From: Podospora pseudoanserina | Taxonomy: Eukaryota; Ascomycota; Sordariomycetes; Sordariales; Podosporaceae | Length of the DNA: 64,000 bases | Direction of reading: 5' to 3' | NCBI RefSeq assembly: GCF_035222485.1 | Contig: NC_085922.1 | Coordinates: forward strand, 449,001 to 513,000 | Shown here: positions 42,999 through 59,281 of the stretch, in pieces | How positions within the stretch are numbered: position 1 is the stretch's first letter | Layout: each line of letters opens with the position of its first letter | Made by a program: the position numbers and the translations under genes | Notes under the pieces: generated by a model | What the model saw: only the letters and a program-made list of their open reading frames with translations | Database searches by the model: none | What the model was told of the DNA's origin: nothing

Positions 42999-45900
42999 GA
43001 TCTGGGGAAGTGAGGTGACTGGGTTGGTTTGCGTTGTAAGTGGGCCTTTGCTTGGACCTTGGGCAATCCGGCCTTCCAGGTGTTAAGAGAGTGCGGAAAG
43101 GAAACAAGTGTAGAAATATGTAGTCAAGAGAAGAAACAAGCTATTCCCCAAAAAAAAGCCTCGGCTTAGGGATGGGTTGTGTCCTCAAGAGCAGAAGATT
43201 TAAAATAAGGGCTTCCTTTGTTCTCCCACGGGCTGACCTCGGTGACTCTCCTCGGGTGAGCAGGTGCTGGTCTGGTGGCCGTGTCCGGGCTGGGCTGGTA
43301 ACAAAGGTGCAGGCAGGTCAAACTTGAACCGAGTGAACGAGTCAAGCCGTCGTGATTAAAGGTGTGTAAGGTCGGCAGAAAGGTGAAGAAAAAGGAGGAG
43401 TCGGAGCAGCAGTGGTCGGCAAAGGGGTGGAAGAAGGGGAGTTCGTCGAGATTAAAGAGTGTCGAGAAGAAGGGCGGTGGAAGAGGGGGAGTGAAGCATC
43501 GGTGATGCGGGCTGGATGGACTGTCGATGATATTTGTCGATACAGATAGCAGTGACTGGCTCGCCCGCTGGTCTCTGCCGCCCCGTTCTCCGTCAAAGGC
43601 CGGTACCAGTTGTGCCCCCCTGCTCCCCTGCCCCCTTCCTCCTCCTGCTTCCTGGTCCCTTGCCCTTGGCCATCTCTTTGAATTGCGTGGTTTCGCCGTC
43701 GTGATCCCGCGGCTTGATTGGCGGGCGAAGCCCATGTCAGACTGGGCCCGGTGGACCAAGAATTTTTCTCTGATTGACCAGACATGGGTGGCCCCCGGTA
43801 CGTATCTTGTGTGAGTGTGGCCCCTTCGATGCCCTGGATGGGCACAGGCCAGCACATCCTGTCTTCAGACCCATGGCACAATGCGCCAACCTATTCTTAA
43901 TCTTGGTGCGCGGCGCTAGTGGTGTGTGGGTGCTGGTAGTGCTGGTGCGTGCTCGGCATGCTAGTGGTGGCCAAGATGGAGGGGCCTAATCCTCAAGAGG
44001 CTTTGCCGCTAATGCACAGCGAGAGTGATTTGTGACGACGAGCCATTACGAGGACAAGGGCTGGGCTGACACACACAACACACACCCACTCCACGTCGCC
44101 CGCTGTCCACTCAGACGATGTGTGTGTCACTCACGCCCCTCAAGAAGCGAGAGGAAGGTGTGTCTTGGCTTGGGAATGGGGTGTGGTTCCATGATCTGTC
44201 TGTTTCTCTGTCGGACACTCATCACTGGGCGACAGCGGCTGGGGAAGGCAAAAATGCCATCTGCCGCCGGTCTGTCGCTCACCCTGGGCAGTCTTTTCTC
44301 AGGAAATGATGACGGAGAATTCGATGGGCAAGCCGACTAATCTTTGTGGCTCAGACGCTCTCAGACTGGGGCCGGCAATCTATCGAATCGAGCGAAATCC
44401 CTAGCCTCTGGGGAAGACGGCAACCGTCAAGAAGTTTGTGCTTTGCACGTGGTGACTGTTTGCGCGAAAAGTCAGCAGCTCACCAAACCAAGGGTCTCCC
44501 TTCCTGTGGCTCGTCAGTTGTCGATGTGTCTCTCTTGAACTGAGCAACCGGGTCCGGTCGAGCCGCACCGCCCCTCAGTGCTTCGTAGTGCGGTTTGTCA
44601 CAATCGTCAGTTGATGATGATGATGCCTTCTGTGAATGTTCCAACGGGCTTGGAGGGCTAGCAAAGCCGAGAGTGGCCCCTGCGCCTCTGATCAGAATGG
44701 GAAGGGATTCACCAGACCTGCAGAGTGATATCCTCTTGCCGTACATTTGATGCGAGATAGGTAAGTAGCACGCCCGTAATATGGATAAACACCCCAAACA
44801 CCCAGTCTGGCATCGGTGTGGTGTGCGGTATCACCTTGTCAGCGTTCAATGGATGTGAATGGGCGCACCTTGGCAGGGCGCCCGACGGTGGATCGGCTCA
44901 TCAGCTTAGCGATGAGCTCACACCAGAAGGCGGCCAAAGCCACCGATGTCTCGACGCCGTCGTGCCCAGCGGGACGATCACGCTCCACCAAATGGCCCCA
45001 AATGCCGTTGGATGATGGGGTCATTGAAATTCATCGTCATAAACTATGTGTCTACCATTATATCCGAAAAGATCTGAAGGATGGGTCCCAGGGAAGGAAA
45101 AAGGCATCAGCACCAGAACCAGCACCAGCATCATCCAATCCGTCCGACGGCGCCTCGTCTGACCCACAGAGGCACACCACTTTGCTGCTCTGGGACAAGT
45201 GAGGCTGTCAACCCCGGTCTGCTGGCCCAGAACTTCAAAATGGCCTGTGCAGGAAACAGAACATCCCGTCATTGGTGGCTTTCCCAAACATCAACAATTC
45301 AAGCAGAGGCACGTGGATCGCAGGTGATATTCATTGACGAAACATGGCCAGTGTGCGAGGGTGTTTCATCGCGCCGAGGTACATTTCCTGTCTGGTAATC
45401 TTCGTAGGTGGTAGGCAGGTCCAATATTGTATGTATCAATATCAATATGGTTGTAGATCTGTGGCACAGGCATCTGGAGAAAGCCGTCAGCTGGCAGCGT
45501 GTTGTGCCGCTGGTTGGCTTTTGACAAGAAGAACAGGCGCCCAGGCCGCAGGTGGCCGCTTCAACAAGAGCGTCATATTTTCTCCCCCAAACATTCCGTG
45601 TGCAACCCGCGGGCCGTTTGGACAGACCACCGTCGCAGGCGCCATCTCAAAAGCTGCCAAAAGGCCAACCCCGGTGGATCGGGGAGAGGGTCTTGACATC
45701 GGGTCACAGCATCATCCATCAAGCGGCTCGACGGTTTTAGTAGCAAGAGCAAGAGGAAGAGAGAAGAATATTGGTCAGGTTCGAAACTCACCGCCGTCTA
45801 CACCCGCGAACCCTCATCGGACCAGTCAGAGTCTCTGCCTGGGCTCGGCTGAGATTGCTGGGTAGCACGATGGCAACCTTTCGTGCGCGGGAATCAGGTC

Positions 45901-48900
45901 CTGGACCATGGGACGCTTCGAGAAGCCCTTCCGACAGACCAGTGGTCCAGTGTTGCCTGCGCGTCACTGAACGGCCGGTGAAAAGCAACATCATCCACAT
46001 CATTGGCTGCACCCGCAGAAACATCCAGCAGCGCCACCAATCCGCAGGCGGTTGCAGAGGTCGCCCGTTGTTATTATGGCCTCGGCCCTCGAACGATCCG
46101 TGACGACTGCATCAAATGCCGATACTCACTCTAGAATTTCGGTAGACGAACCACAGCACCCGGATTTACCACACCATATCCATCCTCGGAATCCAGGGAG
46201 GAAGCCATACAGTCAGAGTCTCTGGTCGTCTGATATTGTGCATGCCTTGGGACAGGCCGCAGACGCTTCTCAAACGCTGCGAAGGAGGTTAGTGGCGATC
46301 ATGATTCACAGCAACACAGCATCATGCACTATCTGCCGGACCTCGCCCGTAGCCAGTCACACACGATCAGACATGGTCCAAGTCGCGAAGCAGGAAAGAC
46401 AATAGCGTCGATCTTTGTTGAGGAGGGGTTCACAGGGTCTTTTCTCCATCATGCCATATCAACGGCCGTTTTGACGCTTGGCGGCACCGGCGGGGTCTCA
46501 GGTAGCATAAGAAAAGAAGAAAAGAAATGCTCTTCGAGAAACTCAGTCGAAACAACACCCCTCCAAGCGAAGGGGAAAACGGCACATTCCGAAACTGATG
46601 GTGGAATGTTGTGCTAACGCTTCGTCGTAAGCGAGCATTGCGAGTCTGGGGGTTATCTCTACCGATAAAAGTCCCTCGACTGTGTAGTCGATACTACCAT
46701 GTACGAAAAAGGGGCTTGTTTCTGGTTAGTGCTAGTTGCATATCACCACCCTTCCACCAACCAGCTCCCCTCGGTCGAGAATATTGACCTGTGGCCCAAG
46801 GCAAACATGGAGCATCGCGAGAGAATCTCGATGGCAGGAGGGGCTACAGGATAGACAAACAGTCACGAGACCAGACTTTTGCATCATTCTGAAGGGATTC
46901 AAACCCGTGTAATCGGTTTCATTCGGCTCACCTCACCATCCGCAGGCGTCATGATGAACCGACGATCCTCTTTTTGGTGATCAGCGAGAAGGCCAGACCA
47001 AAGCTCGAGCGTCATAGCTGCGATACCAATAAGCATCTCACAGCGATGCTTATTCCATCACACCTATCGGAGGATGAGATCGACGCTGCGCCGCCTGCTC
47101 GTCGGGACCACTATCACACAACTCCCAAGGCCTTCCCCTGGGTGCGTGAACTCCATATTTCCTCACCACCGGGTTGTTGTGGATTCTCGCACGGCCAGCA
47201 TCTCCGTGTTGAACCACCGGAGCAGGACCTCGCTCCGAAGACCCGACCCAGCCGATCGGTGGTGGGGGTCTGAGCTGCTTTTTGAACGACATCTGGAACT
47301 CCAACCAAGTAGTAATAAATTGCTCTTCATATATTTCATCGTCATTTTGGATACACCACCAGAGGCACGGGCGTTGCAGTTTGCTGATCGTGATGCCAGT
47401 TACATACACCTCTTATTAAATCAAGTAGATCGTCACGCTCTTTTGTCCTCACATATTGCGAGGGAATCAACAACACCAAAGCCTGCTGCTTCTCTCCCCT
47501 TTGTGGATGTGAGGGTGATTTTCGCTTGCAGATTCTCTGTCAAGATGACGAGGATGGGCATGCCTGTTACGACAGGCAAGCAGTTTTGGACGAGACATCA
47601 TACAGTGACGGCATCATATGGGTATCGAATGCCCCAGAGTATAGTGTTCTTTGGCACTGTTTTCGGCTAGCCCAACGATGACCTGTCCCATCACGTTATA
47701 CTGGCTTCTCCGAGACCTAGCACAATGTCTATGGCATGTCTGAAAATCGGTGCGAATCTTCCAGTCACGCCTTGGTCAGCATTCTGGGATGGACAGACAA
47801 CCCTATCCTTTCTCTCAACCTTCGAGAAACTAGTTGTAGGATCTCCTCAAGCCTCTTCCCTGTTCCTTCTTCCCAGCCTAATTCTCAGGCCTTTCATCAG
47901 GTCCACATGGGACGTACCAACACGGTCGATATGATCAAGCCCCATCCAACCAGCTCTCTAAGGTTTGCATCTTTTGACATCAAGTGATGTGTCCTACAAA
48001 TCTTCCCCGGGAAGTGCAAAGATCGGAGTTTGGCTGTTTGATGACCGAACCGGGCTGAAGTGGGCTTTTTCTGAGTTAGCTGGTGGCCGCCTCGCACCAC
48101 AGAAAACACAGGAAAAGCTCAACAGTTAGACTCCTCTCCGAGCGGCTCGCAAAGTACACAATGGGCAGAATTACCACCTTTGGCATCTTCTGTACCTAGG
48201 CACTCAAACATCATCAAGGGAGGGCAACCTGCTCTTTTCCCCCTCTCCACTGCCGCATCATCCCAAGGCTCGGGGCCTGCCAACCAGCGGCACATTCAGA
48301 GTTGTCTGCGGCACGACGCTGAGAAAGGTCTCAAGAAGCATGAGGGGAAGAGTCGGCGGGTTTTGTGGAACCGGTCGCGAGATCTGGCCTGAGCCAGTCC
48401 GCCAGTTCTGACTGACTGTTGATTGCCGCTACGGACGGTTATATGCTGTGTAATATGTGGGTGACGGCTGCACGACAATAGAAACAGCGACGACAGCCCC
48501 CCCCCCCAGTGAACACGGTTCAAGGACATGATTGCGGACCTTTGCCGCCCACCGTCACATGAGAAGCTGAGAAACAAGACCTCGCACCGCAAAGTGGCTT
48601 CGGTGTCTACGTTTGAGACTCAGCAGAACAAGTCCCGAAAGCCTTGGGGGTCAAGAAGCACGGTGGAACGGGAGGCAGGGTAACAGCGAGGGTGTTAAAG
48701 TCAGGCATATGAAGCGTGCAACGGTGGGCGGAACACTCTTCGGCAGCCTACATCTTGCTTCCTGCCCGGAGCCGATGGTTTGGTGTTGCCGTCCTGTCCT
48801 ACCGGTCACGGTATTCGTTCTGTACAAGGCCATCAGCCAGCCGGGGGGTGGGCGCTCACCCAGCCTCAACCAGCACCAGCCTTGCCATTCAATGTCTGTC

Positions 48901-51050
48901 CACATATTGCACCCGCCGCCCGTTGTCCCCCCGTGGAAGTGTCTCTGTTTCTCTCGGTCTAGGCGCCACAAGACTGCTGCCCATCGTCCGACCGACAGTC
49001 GCCCAGACCACCGGAGCGCCCAGTGCCCAATGCCGTGCTACCTTCGGCGTCGGTGGTCACCCAGTCAAGTCATCTACTCAAGACGAGACAAGACGAGGCG
49101 AGGCGACACGGCCGTGTGTTGAAGTTCGTGGTTCCGGTAGCTAGCATGTCAAACAGTTCCGGGCTGAGAATGAAAAGAGTAGAGACCGCGCAAGGCGAGG
49201 TAATCTACTGCCGCCTGCAAGAGCACTGTGGTAAAGTGGTGGGTGGTCAGTTGCACGACCGACTGACCGTTTCCCGTTCGTTTCTGCTTTCATACATATG
49301 TGCTGTTCCACGGTTTTGTGCCACAAGTCGAAGGGGTCCTTGTTTTCATTTTTCTTGCACACACCCCTTTCTCAAACTCTGTTACTGTGCCTACCCCGGA
49401 CCATCAACCATATGGTGAAAGGGTTCGCCAAAGTCCGAAGTCATCGGTGGGTAAGGTCTCGAGCCCCCAGCTCCTTGCCGCCAACAAGCATTCCCTCGGT
49501 CGAGTCAAAAGGTTGGGAAGGAATCCATCGGAAGGTAGAGGCGGCGCAAGGGTAGGAAGGCAAGGCAAAAAAAGGGCACAGCACCTTTCAAAGTCCCTGT
49601 GTGCATATCGCTCCTCTAGCAATGCTTGGACATCCGGGACCTAAGGCTCCTCGGTGAATGGTCAAGTCATTTAGACTATTTACACTACAACATACCTCGT
49701 GGCGTGATACTGCCCACCCGGTAGTTTAGCCACCTATGTGCATACCATACGGACCTAGTCACTGCAAAAGTGCTCTCTCTCCTCCCCAGTTCGCTCATGA
49801 CTGGTGATGATGATGACAAGGCGTGTGTAAAATTCCCACCCCTAACAAGTAACCTCCCAAACACAGTCAGCACCACATGTCCATCTCCATCTTCCAGCAA
49901 CTGCAACCCAGCATTAGCATCGCAACCCTTTCCTCACACAGTTAACCTCCACGGCATTTCCGGCTCCCCATCCTGCACAGCTTCTCCTGTTGACACCCCC
50001 CTTTTCGGATCCATCACCCCCAACCCAAACCACCCATCAGAACCAAGGAAAGCAACTACCTACAGTGGCTAACCGACATCAAACTCCCCGAAGTCCCAGA
50101 ACCTCAACTGCAACAGCAGACGTCGGTCTCGGTCTCGGCTGTGGTGCTCTTAAAAGACAACGCACTCACTAAACCACGAGACACAAGCTCACGGAGGTAG
50201 TACTAAAACATTCAACACTCCCTGCTTTGACTCTGATGAATGCCCAAAGACAAACCCGGCGAGAAAGATGCTCACCCAAACCGAGACAAAACACTCAGAA
50301 AAGAGACCACCACTTTCCAGATTCTGGCATGATCGTAAGCTTCTGCTGCACAGCCTGAAACCTACAGACCTACCCGCATATGCATCCAATTTATTACACA
50401 GAGCGGCAGTCCTACCCAACCGTACCAGTCATGAAGTGACATGAGCCTGTGAGCCTATGGGTCTGGGATAGTTCTTGGTTTTGCATTTCTTATTTCTCTC
50501 GAGTTCCAACGCGGCTGCATGGAATGCATTTTATACAAGCAGAACTGGAACCATTATCCAGGAAAAGATTCCCTTCCAAGAAAACAAGAGAATGTGTAAA
50601 GAAAACAAGAGAATGTGTAAAGAAAACAAGAGAATGCGTAAAACAAACAGTAAAATCACCAGGTTTACTTCTAATCTAATCCTGATGCCTATGCATATGT
50701 CCCTTTGGCAGTGTCATGTCGGGTTGTGCCATGTTTATACCACCCTCATGCTAGACAAACAACATCAACTCCGGTCCAGTTCCGGTCCCCTTGATTACCC
50801 AGCCAGTCCAGTTGACCCCATGGAGAAACGAGTCTTCAGGGTGTCCAAGATACAACCCTGTTTGCAGACGATATCGAAACAAAAGCCCCCCCTTCCGTAA
50901 ACAAGCCAGCCATCCGGCCCATATCTAAACCTAGCCATCCAGCCATCGCCGCAAAACGACATATGCAAGAGGTGGGGAAGTGCCTCCTCTCACCGGGGCA
51001 GCATGCAAACATGCCTCTTCTCAATGGCCGGACCTAGTAGAGGGCCCGCT
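42999..51050. other. 8-kb spacer without recognised genes
   Basis: Upstream of the Ran1-like kinase the sequence is CT/GA-rich (to about 43,850), fitting a long 5' UTR and promoter. From there to the Prp4 3' end several frames of 100-200 codons exist (e.g. 45344-45865, 47074-47670 and 48613-49122 on the plus strand), but they lack domains, conserved-looking composition or splice logic. A three-copy 21-bp tandem repeat lies at 50578-50640. Confidence 0.45.
50578..50640 (+). repeat. Three-copy 21-bp tandem repeat
   Basis: The unit AAGAAAACAAGAGAATGTG plus TA occurs three times head to tail (50578, 50599, 50620), with one base change (TGTG to TGCG) in the third copy. The in-frame reading KKTRECV is within a chance ORF. 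Confidence 0.85.
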
Positions 51051-54205
<3,155 letters not shown>

Positions 54206-54838
54206 TGTACCGACCGCCTTGCTCTGAGTCTTACTGTCTGCCCTGTTTTCCACCAAGACCTTTTTTTCCAGCGCAGCTGGCAACCAATCTGCGCTCTGCT
54301 GTGGAGGAGGAGCAAACAAGTGTCAGCCGTGAACTGTCAACGCAATAAACCAAATGTGGAGGGCTGAAGCCGACCAGTCAAGTGTTTCCAACCTCTTAAG
54401 CCTTGTGGGTGGTGGTGCTGTGGATTCAGGGGATTTGAGTGATATGATGCAATAAGACAAGATGATCTGATATCCGCCCTGCGAACTTGGTGTGCTGTTG
54501 ATGATGCTAGCCTGACTCGAGTGGAGAAAGGCGAGAGATGAAGTCGCTGCCCACTTGAAAGTCCCCAGGTGTGACGCGGGCGCGCATGCCACGGCATTGG
54601 GCCTTAGACTGGGGCATCCGTGCGTCAAAAAGGTGCTAAAACAAATATGCCGGTATTTTACCGGTTGACCGCCCGGTGGTTGTGGACCTCCTATTGTGAC
54701 TTGAACTCCACTACCAGCGTCTCAACCGCGGGGCAAATCATCCTGACAAAGTTCACCAGGCTCCTGATTTCTTTGCGCCAGTTCACCAGCATCAACCACA
54801 CCACCATTTTTTACACTTCTACACAAACAAAAGTCATC
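54206..54838. other. Divergent promoter between Prp4 and TMA7 genes
   Basis: About 630 bp shared by two oppositely transcribed housekeeping genes. No gene is recognised inside. The Prp4 frame stays open upstream to 54319, which is probably 5' UTR. Confidence 0.5.
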
Positions 54839-55340
54839 ATGGGCGGACAAGGCAGAGAAGGCAAGTGTCGCTGTGTTATCATCCCCCTCCAAAGACCTCA
54901 CTAACCTCTGCGCGCTTACACAGGTGGCAAGGCCAAGCCCCTCAAGGTCAGTCTCGTTCTCGATCGATAGCGCACCGAAAACCAAAGCGCCGACTAGATA
55001 ATACGCAATGAGCCAAGGACTGACGGACAACGGCAGGCCCCCAAGAAGCAAGCCAAGGAGCTCGATGATGAGGACAAGGCTTTCCTTGAGAAGCAGCGTG
55101 CCGGTACGATACCCACAATGCAATATGCGCTCCCGCGCAGAGAATGGACAGCAACTAACATGATTGGGCCAACTGCAGCTGAGAAGGCCAAGAAGGAGAT
55201 GGCCGCCAAGGCTGGCGGTAAGGGACCACTGGTGAGTCGCCCTGTCATCAGCCATCAGGGGAGTCAGATCAGGCCTAACCTTTCTTTGTGTTGTGTAGAA
55301 CACTGGTGCCCAGGGTATCAAGAAGTCTGGAAAGAAGTAA
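54839..55340 (+). CDS. TMA7: TMA7, translation machinery-associated protein 7
   Basis: Five short exons (54839-54860, 54924-54946, 55037-55103, 55179-55231, 55299-55340; 22, 23, 67, 53 and 42 nt) encode 68 residues in frame. The protein starts MGGQGREGGKAKPLK, continues PKKQAKELDDEDKAFLEKQ, and ends GKGPLNTGAQGIKKSGKK. This matches the tiny, lysine-rich, conserved ribosome-associated protein TMA7 (CCDC72 in animals), usually about 64 residues. Intron 1 has a GC donor (GAAG|GCAAGT) with a CTAAC branch and ACACAG acceptor; the other introns are GT-AG (GTCAGT, GTACGA, GTGAGT). The conserved GREGGK junction supports the GC-AG splice. Finding it depended on splicing, as no single frame shows it. 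Confidence 0.93.
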
Positions 55341-56077
55341 ACGGTGTACCCTCTGTGGGGCTTCGTTGGGAATGGACACTATTAGGGCGTTTTGGGGTTG
55401 TGGGTTGCGGGGTTGTTATCAGGTTAAGGGCTCAGCTCGGCAGGTAGCAAAGGTGCTCGGTGATGGCTTTGTGGCGCAATAGAGATTCAGTCAAGTGCTG
55501 ACTGCTTGCTGCTTGGTATGCATGGCATCTTTCCTGTCTTCGCTAGTGCGCTGTCGAAGATGTCTCTGTCTGACCCAAAACTGCCGCTGAACCTCATAAG
55601 GTTGGCATGGAGTTATAACAGCAATATGTTTTAACGTTCCTGTACGCGACATGTAGACGCGAGATCACCCCATTCAGATTGATATCTACAGCAAGATCTT
55701 TGTTCCGTAAATACTTCACCAAAGTATATAACATGATGGAGGATGGGTAAGGTACCCGAGCCCCACACCCAAAAGGAATTACATGAAATTATACATGCAC
55801 CTCGGAACCCTCTCTCTATCCTCTTTTTCTAGAATCTGCGCCTAGTCTACTTGTGTCCCCATTAAAATTTGTAGCGTGACATGATGTGAACGTGATTTGG
55901 CGTGCTAGAAGCCAGACAGTCCACACAGACTTAACCTTGAAACAAGGTGATTACAGCAAATCTATTCAGAAAACAACGCCCGAAGACCATGCTTATCTAC
56001 CCAAATGCAATGATTGTTGTGTTTAATCCCCACCCAACCACGGTTTGCTTCTATTCATCATCACTTATCCAAGGAGA
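55341..56077. other. Spacer between TMA7 and CSC1-type genes
   Basis: Convergent 3' flanks of about 740 bp. No gene recognised. Confidence 0.45.
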
Positions 56078-59000
56078 TTAGCCCCTATAGGTGTTGCCAC
56101 CATTGCCGCCGCCCGGAGGGCCTGGTGTTCCTCTCCGCGGCCCTCTAAAGTAGTCATATTGTGTCGGGTCTTGACTTGTCGCTGGCTGGCCAAATTCTTG
56201 ATCGCTCTGCGGAAGACCGCCATAGCGGGGCCCCCCACCAAAGATGCCAGGCGGAATGGTAGGAACACCAGGTCTGTAAGTCCCAACGTCACCATCATAG
56301 CTCCCGTCTCCCGGGCCACCAGCGGCTGGTGTGGTGGGATAACTCGATACCGGCATCAGCGCGGCTCCCTGCACCAGGTTGGCACCACTATCATTGCCAA
56401 GGCTGTATAAAGGACTCCTGCTGCGACTGGGCACCTCATTTGCGCCCAGTATGGGGGGTGAGTAGACGGATGGGCCCACGTAGCCACTGGATGACGGCCC
56501 AGCCCCAGGGTCGTTGTACGGTGACAACAGCCTGCGATTGGCGCCGAAGCCCATTCCTCCACTCGGCGTTCCGGGTCGAGAGTCTGGCCCACTCATCATG
56601 GTGCCCGGCGTGCCCGGCCGATGGATGTCTGATCCAAAGAGCTCGCCTGCACCATGGTCTTCTGCGAATTCGTCGCGGTTCTTGTAAAATTCAAAGTCAA
56701 GACGTGATTCGGGTACCACTTCGAAACCAGGCATGCTCGGCGACGCCTTGCCAGCCTTGCCGGACATCATGGAATCCATAACGTACGTGTCGCTGTAGCC
56801 GCTGACAGATACCGAATCTCCCAGGCCACCCGCTTCCCTACCGTCGCTCAGCCGCCCTTGATAGATGCTCGCAAGAACATTCTGTGCCTTTGCGTGAACC
56901 ATGGGTGTGATGAGGGGCTTGTAGAGAGCCGGATGGCCAAAACGAGCCGCAAGACGATCGTTCCGCATACTTTGCTCCTTGACATTCAGCCCTTCTTCAG
57001 TCCGTCCTTGCTTGGTAAATCTCGTCGCATAAAAGTGGATCTTATCATCGTAGACGCGGCTGCAGACTATCTTGAAAACGATCAACAAGATGGGCAGCGG
57101 TGCCAGAGCATATACCTGGGTCCGATCGACTTGGATGCCACGGACCCAAACGACCAAGAAGGTGACCAGGTTGGCAAGAAAGGTCCCGAACAGGAAACGG
57201 TTGAACAGCACGCGCCAGAACATGCCTCCGCTTTCCGTCTTCGTAACGAAAATGTAGAGCAACAAGTACTTCTTGAAAGCCACATCGATACAGAAGAACA
57301 GTGCTGCCGCAGGGAGGACAAGAGGCTGAATGGGGGCATAGCAGAGGGCGACGGTGGCGTAGAAAAGGAAGTAGTTGTAGTAGCTGGCGTAATCAAAGGG
57401 CGGTGGTGCTGTGAGCTCGATCAGTTCCCGAGGCGTTGGGTTAGAGAACTTTCGCACAACGAAGCTGTAGAAGAGAGTCCACAGTTGTGCAAGATCAATC
57501 GCCGCACCGAGCTGTCTCTGCAGGAGCCATGAGACCCAGAAAGGAGACACTTTGATGAGTGAGAGGAACAGGAGAAATCCGAAATCGGCTTCGTAGATGG
57601 CCTTCCAAGCATCCTGACCGTTGTTGGTCCTCTGAACAACCGTAGCAGTAAATCCCCAGATGGCACTGAAAACGGAGAAGATGAAGAGGTTGTTGAAAGT
57701 GAAGAAGGCGTACAGTTTCGCGACGACATGGCGTTCTCTTCCCGTTTTAGTCTTGTCGCCTGCTCTGATGGACATGCGGCGGAAAGCAATCGGAAGTAGC
57801 AGGTAAACAAGTGACATGATTGCCGGAGATGCGATACCCTGAACAATGGACCAGAACTGGGGGCTGCTGGCCAGTTCGTCCCGGAACTCTTTCCATACCA
57901 AGCCCAAGTTACTCAGATTGACCAGGAAGACGGCGATGAAAGCATTGGGAACAATCCACAGAATAGTGAGAACCGCCATCCAGAAATTGTTCCACAGGCG
58001 CCTCCTACGGCGAGCTGATGGACTCAGCGGCATGTTCTCCCAGATGATGTCGTTTGGCCGAGGAGCCAGCTTGATGATCGCACCTTGAGGCTTCTTCTTC
58101 CGACACAGGTAGGCGATGGAGTGTGTCTCGGAGATATCTGAGTATGACGCAAAACCATACGGCATGGTCACTCTCTTATCCACCCTTTGCCGAACATCTT
58201 TGATCTCGAGCTCCAGCAGCTTGATGCGCTCGGTAAGATAGTCAATGGCGTCGACTTTGTGGCCCTTGGGATAGCTTGCGTATGAGTGGTCCTTCTTGGA
58301 AGGTCGACAGAGAGGTCTTGCTGGTGGCAGGTTTTTGGGGTCCTTCAGATAGACTGCCAGGACCTTTTCGAGCTTCCTGACTGTCTTGCCATGCGACTCA
58401 ATGAGACTTGGGAGAATCCTGACATCACGAGCGATGGCAGTTCTTGAGAAGGAAGAGCTCGGGACCACACTATCGATGATTCGAGCGATACCCTCGTCTG
58501 AGCCTAGGTTCTTTGGAATATCGTACACCTAGAAACGCACAGTGTCAGCCAAGCACTCCTGACTTTGTCACATGGTATAACCACGATGGAGTGCAAAGGG
58601 GGTGTTCCATACCATCAGCGTACGGCTGTGCAAACTGTGTTGATACTCCTCGCTCTCGTAGTACTTTCGCCTCAACTGGACAACCTTTCTATAGTTCCAC
58701 CAGAGAAAGACACAAACAACAATGTCAAAGATCCAGGCCACGCTGACACTCGCCCACTGAGCCGACCCCCACACCAAGTTAGGCGTAATCTTGGACAGCC
58801 AGTTGTCTTCGATGCCCACGCGAGTCGTTGCCGTCCAGTTGACAGGAATCAAGATAGCGCAGCCGAGAACTGTGAGGATGGCAAATATGTTGCGGCACAT
58901 CCTTGTAAATCGCATGAAGATGGTGGCGTCCATCCCGATCAAGTTGACCATATCCTCCTCGGTTGTCTTCCACAACGGGGTAACCCAAGCAAAGAAGCCC

Positions 59001-59281
59001 TTCCCCATCGGCGGCGGGGCATGTTTTTCGTCGGCATGTTTGAGCTTCGGCGCATATACAACACTATTGAACGGTCGGAGAATCGAAAAGAGGAAGGCGA
59101 TCACGGCTGTGGTTCCGATGGAAGAGCCCAGCGCAGCAATGATGGCAGTTTTTTGCAACTAGCGGTTTGTTCGTCAGTGGTCTTGTGTTGTCAAATCGAC
59201 ATGACGGGATAACGGTACCTGTGTTGAAAAGGGATCAGCCAGCAAATCCAGGAGGATCTGCCCAGGATCCTTTTCCGCCAT
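56078..59281 (-). CDS. CSC1/OSCA/TMEM63-type cation channel (DUF221)
   Basis: Three exons (59281-59219, 59158-58613, 58528-56078) with introns GTACCG...GCTAG and GTATGG...TCTAG give 1,019 residues. It is a multipass channel of the CSC1/OSCA family, osmotically or mechanically gated and calcium-permeable, or a lipid scramblase in some members. The short first exon MAEKDPGQILLDLLADPFSTQ leads into TM0 (AIIAALGSSIGTTAVIAFLFSILRP). A cytosolic linker has VYAPKLKHAD and the family block HSRTLMVYDIPKNLGSDEGI. The RNA-binding-like cytosolic domain has CRKKKPQGAIIKLAPRPNDIIWENM. The channel core follows, with FWMAVLTILWIVPNAFIAVF, SPAIMSLVYLLLPIAFR, FTFNNLFIFSVFSAIWG, PPFDYASYYNYFLFYATVAL and VLPAAALFFCIDVAFKKYLLLYIFV. 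The last 250 residues are disordered, Gly/Pro/Ser-rich. Length and exon joins fit well. Confidence 0.92.

Noticed and set aside
45344-45865. 173-codon plus-strand frame in the long spacer
   Set aside because: Composition is unlike the real genes and there is no family likeness; overlapping frames on both strands are equally long.
47074-47670. 198-codon plus-strand frame
   Set aside because: No recognisable domain and no promoter or intron signals; the region is GC-rich, where long chance frames are common.
50578-50640. Three short direct repeats resembling the start of a CRISPR array
   Set aside because: The units are contiguous 21-mers with no spacers, in a eukaryotic genome; it is a plain tandem repeat.
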